64,000 nt of DNA, taken from Bryoerythrophyllum caledonicum (taxonomy: Eukaryota; Streptophyta; Bryopsida; Pottiales; Pottiaceae). This document shows, one piece after another, positions 60,641-64,000 of the stretch. Position numbers and translations under genes: made by a program. The DNA lies in contig OZ020524.1 in the NCBI GenBank assembly GCA_963971425.1, positions 806,001 to 870,000 on the forward strand, read 5' to 3'. The notes under the pieces were generated by a model that saw only the letters and a list, made by a program, of their open reading frames with translations, did no database searches and was not told the origin of the DNA. Each line of letters starts with the position of its first letter. Positions within the stretch are counted from its first letter, which is position 1.

Positions 60641-63062
60641 CGACCCTTGAAGAAACATTTAAAATCCTATGACCTTAATCACGACCACCTTCACAAATAT
60701 TAACACTATGGCAGTCCAACAGGCATTGTCCGTACTCCTATATTAAAGGAAATTTAAAAACAACCAATTCATGCCAAACACGCTAGAGTTTGCCTAGAGA
60801 GCTTAGAAACACTTAATCGCACTAACCTATATGGCGCATTGTTTCTTTGATCTTGGTTACTTGTTACATAGTGTCTACCCTTGAGAGGGGGAAGTAGTTC
60901 CATAATACTAATTCATGTTTGATGGATATGGACTTAATGGTTGAACGAATAGACACTTTATTCCTAGGTGACCCCTTTCAAGGAACAAAGTTTTTCTTCC
61001 TCTATAAGACTTTTGTATATTCCATCAAGTATCTATGAGATAAGTGTTCCTTAACATGATAACACTTTGTTTTAACTATCTTCAAAACAAACCTTAGAAG
61101 TAATTCAAGTAGATTGCACCTCAGAACCATGTTTTGACTTTCTTTCTCTTCTTCCATGACTTGTAGGATAACTTCATTAGATCATAAAAATGTACATCAC
61201 TCAAATTTTTATGCTAAAAAATAGATGTTTGTGCAGTAGTAGTAAGAACTTTGGATATCAAAAGAGACGGCTGTGAATAAAGCGTTTGTTTGTTTCCATC
61301 ACTATACCGTTGTGCATAGGACAAATATAAGTGGAGGGAACTATTGGCCCCTTGCATTGGTAGACACTGCGGGACCAATAATTGTTGACCAATAATAGAG
61401 AGAGAAGGACCACCCTCTTATTCTTTCTCTTCTCATTTTTTTGTTTAATTTTTTTTAATCTACTCTATATAATAGAAGAGGAAGGGATATACTTGGTGGT
61501 GGAAATTGGCGATACCCGCTTGATACCCCCTTCTCCAAAAAGTCGACACGTGGTTATTTTTTTCACTTTTGTTTTATATACCTAGGCAACCCGGGTATCT
61601 AAATTAAATAACAAGCATACATTTACTTAATTAGGGATTGTCCTTGGCTCGTTGAAGACAACATGGGTTCCACTTATATATATATCTACATGGATGTTTG
61701 TGCACTATAATGTCATGAGTGTAGAATGGCTTGAGATACCTTCTATTCAATGCTAGATTATCTTGTGGTCTTAAAGCATCTCCACATTTGCACCTCAATA
61801 AGGGTGAAGCGCCAAACTTGGATGGAAAAATCTATAACCCCTTTAGAAAACATTGGTCCTCATATTATCCTGAGGAGTGGTGGAAAGACATGTTAAAAGT
61901 ATAAACATGTAAAACTTTTCTTGAAAATATGGTTATTCTGTCTCTTGCTATTCATGTAAACAAATTTTGATTGGTATTCATTCAATTTTTAGTTTGTGTC
62001 TATTGTGGGATACCCGACATGTGTAGAGGAGCTTCGAAAACAAAATTCAATTCTCGTTCGACACGTTACAGTTTCTGTGTAAGCACCAGGCATGGCGACC
62101 CGGGATTAGATATTGTATCATGGATTTGAGTAGTTGCCCTGAATGTGGAGTGCCAAAATTGAGGAACCAAAAGAATTGGGTGACCAGGGGATGTCCGGTT
62201 GAATTTAGAGTGCAAATATTGAATGGAGGAGGCTATATGGGGTTGAACAAATCATGCACATGTGCATGTGGGGCTTAGGCTTAGGAGTCGAGGTGGAGCT
62301 TGTGGATACTGTAGTACTATTTAAGGAATGTCAGCCAATGGTCGAGGAAATACGCATGGTGAGATTTCTAACCCTCCAAAAATTTCGACTTGTAGATCTC
62401 ATACTGAGTTTGTATTGAGAAAAAGACACAGTATCCGCACATCCTGTTTCACCCTCTCTTTTAGCCTGACACAGACCAGCCACCTTGGGAAAACACGACT
62501 TTCAGGAAACCCTATTAATGTCATGATGCTCTTAGTTTTCAGTATAAACTTCATTGTTATTTAAAATTTTATGTCTTTTTGTAAAGAAAAAGAAGGTATA
62601 CTTTGATCTTGAGAGGAGGCTGATGTGAATAAAGTGTGTGTTTGTGTCTTTTAGACATGGATCTAGTGGGGGAACAAAATGAACACTCTATGTAAAATTG
62701 ATATAAATTTAGTGGTAGAATGAACGAACACTCTATTCACGGCAGTCTGGAAGTTCTTCTTCTGCCTACCGAAATTCTTTCTTTCAAAAAACTATTATTT
62801 TAATTACTAAGATTGAATGTGACTCTTGAGGTGAAAGGAGAAAGTGACAAGGCAGGAGGTCAGCGCACATGGGCTGCTTCACGGATTTGCTGCACTATGC
62901 TCCAAGGACGACTCATTATTATTATCCAGACAGTCACCGGATAACTCACCCTCAAACATATTAAATACTTTTCTTCTTCCTTTTCTATGTCACCTTTTCC
63001 TAATGAAAAAGTTCAGAAACATAGTATATGAATTCGGGGTAGATTACAGTTTCCTGAAAGTC
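60641..63062. other. Intergenic DNA with dispersed TIR-like motif
   Basis: No gene supported. The motif GTGAATAAAGTGTTTGTTCGTT occurs at about 61273 and 62625 (+) and inverted at about 62720. The last two face each other over about 180 bp and may be a small MITE (about 62591-62766). Confidence 0.4.
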
Positions 63063-63846
63063 CTTTTAACCCCTAAATTTCTTGGACAATTTCTCACCAA
63101 AAACACTTCAAAACTGCTCGTTTAAGTGCACTGAGTAAGGACAAATCAAAAAACTTTTATTTGTAGTTTTAACCGTGGGATCTCAATTAAGACTTACATA
63201 AAAAAATTCATAAAGTTTGACTGCACGGATTGTAATATTATAGTGTTTGAAGTAGAGAAAAGGGTCAATTTTCTTCCCTCCATTTAGTAGATCAGCAAAC
63301 TTTGACTACACTTGGTGTCAAATTTTTGCACTACACTAGGTCTAAATCCAAATGATCAATAAGAAGGCTAACACCACATAATGCTGTAGAAAAAATAAAA
63401 TGTAAAACATATGATGATCTCAAAGTTTTATGTGAAAAAGAAGAAGTTTTTTTGGTACCTTGCCCGACAATGTGGAATAATGTGTGAAAATGTTTGACAT
63501 GAGTTAATATGCTTTTTTTTTTACTAAAGACAAGATATTTTCTTTGGCAATTTGGAAGGAAATAATATTATTAGCTAGATTTGAGAATTTCACATTCAGT
63601 AGAGTGTCCTAGCAAAAGTTTTTGGAGTTGCCCGACGTGCCTACTCTCCCCATTTGAACTTCAAAACCCTATAATTTTTTCATAAAATGCCGGATTTAGG
63701 ATAAAAATGGACTTACACAAAGCTTTTAGTAATGTCCATCTACATTAAAAATTTCAAAAAATGATGTTGTAAATTGACGCAGGAGGTACCTACCCCAACC
63801 TTGTAGAGTCCCCCAAGGGAATATTTGGAAATTTAGGGGTTAAAAG
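63063..63846 (+). repeat. Family A element with perfect 19-bp terminal inverted repeats
   Basis: A 784-bp copy whose ends are CTTTTAACCCCTAAATTTC and its exact inverse at 63828-63846. This is the best preserved termini of the family in the window. No ORF is shared with other copies. 63847-64000 shows nothing further. Confidence 0.8.
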
Positions 63847-64000
63847 AGGAAAGAAAAGAGAAAGGTAGGATGAGACTTAAGTTCTAAAAGAAAGAGAGCA
63901 TGAGGAATTTCATGTTGTCTATATTTACACCAATGAAATGCATGAGTGGTAATGGCACACTATGTTCTTGGGCTGTCCTCATAATACCCCAAGTTCCCAA

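Noticed and set aside
1..64000. tRNA, rRNA or CRISPR-like structures
   Set aside because: Tandem arrays here lack spacer-repeat structure, and no cloverleaf with a GGTTCGAATCC-type arm was seen.

Overview
This is nuclear DNA of a land plant with a large, repeat-rich genome. The evidence is a BURP-domain gene (a family known from land plants), a compact six-exon gene with plant-type GT-AG introns, plant-type MITEs (PIF/Harbinger-like with TTA duplications, CACTA-like), a solo LTR, and decayed transposon ORFs whose stop codons look like C-to-T decay at plant methylation sites. A run of exactly 200 N (43060-43259) marks a scaffold gap. I cannot place the species; a bryophyte, lycophyte or fern seems as likely as a seed plant. 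I see no rRNA, tRNA or CRISPR.

Only two ordinary host genes are convincing. One is a two-exon BURP-domain secreted protein (16335-17370, +), with a TATA box and poly(A) signal, in a GC-rich island within AT-rich DNA. The other is a six-exon conserved gene for a predicted membrane protein (23939 down to 21581, -).

The rest is mobile or decayed DNA. 1-3 kb: copies of an AT-rich, MITE-like family (here 'family A', ends near TTTAACCCCTAAA) that recurs through the window. 3.5-4.2 kb: kinase-like pseudogene. 4.4-9.99 kb: GC-richer gag-like element with a 21-bp minisatellite, a broken ORF cut by a solo LTR, and a 37-bp repeat array. 10-13 kb: an unknown broken ORF and a Tc1/mariner relic. 24-25 kb: two PIF/Harbinger-like MITEs. 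30-32.5 kb (-): a second, diverged gag-like relic, also with a minisatellite upstream. 35.4-36.7 kb: a broken unknown ORF. 50-60.6 kb: a badly decayed LINE with AP endonuclease, reverse transcriptase, RNase H and a downstream PD-(D/E)XK-like segment.

The most interesting object is 36820-48590. It is about 11.8 kb, bounded by 37-bp terminal inverted repeats (35/37 identical by eye), and holds two divergent genes. On the minus strand is an almost intact 1017-aa DUF7869-like protein with an RNase H-like acidic pattern, my candidate transposase. On the plus strand is a roughly 1300-codon frame broken by three TAG and one TGA, which looks like a ParB-like domain followed by an adenine-methyltransferase-like domain. 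If this is right, the element is a giant DNA transposon pairing a DUF7869 transposase with a ParB-methyltransferase-type protein, a layout I do not recognise as a described superfamily.
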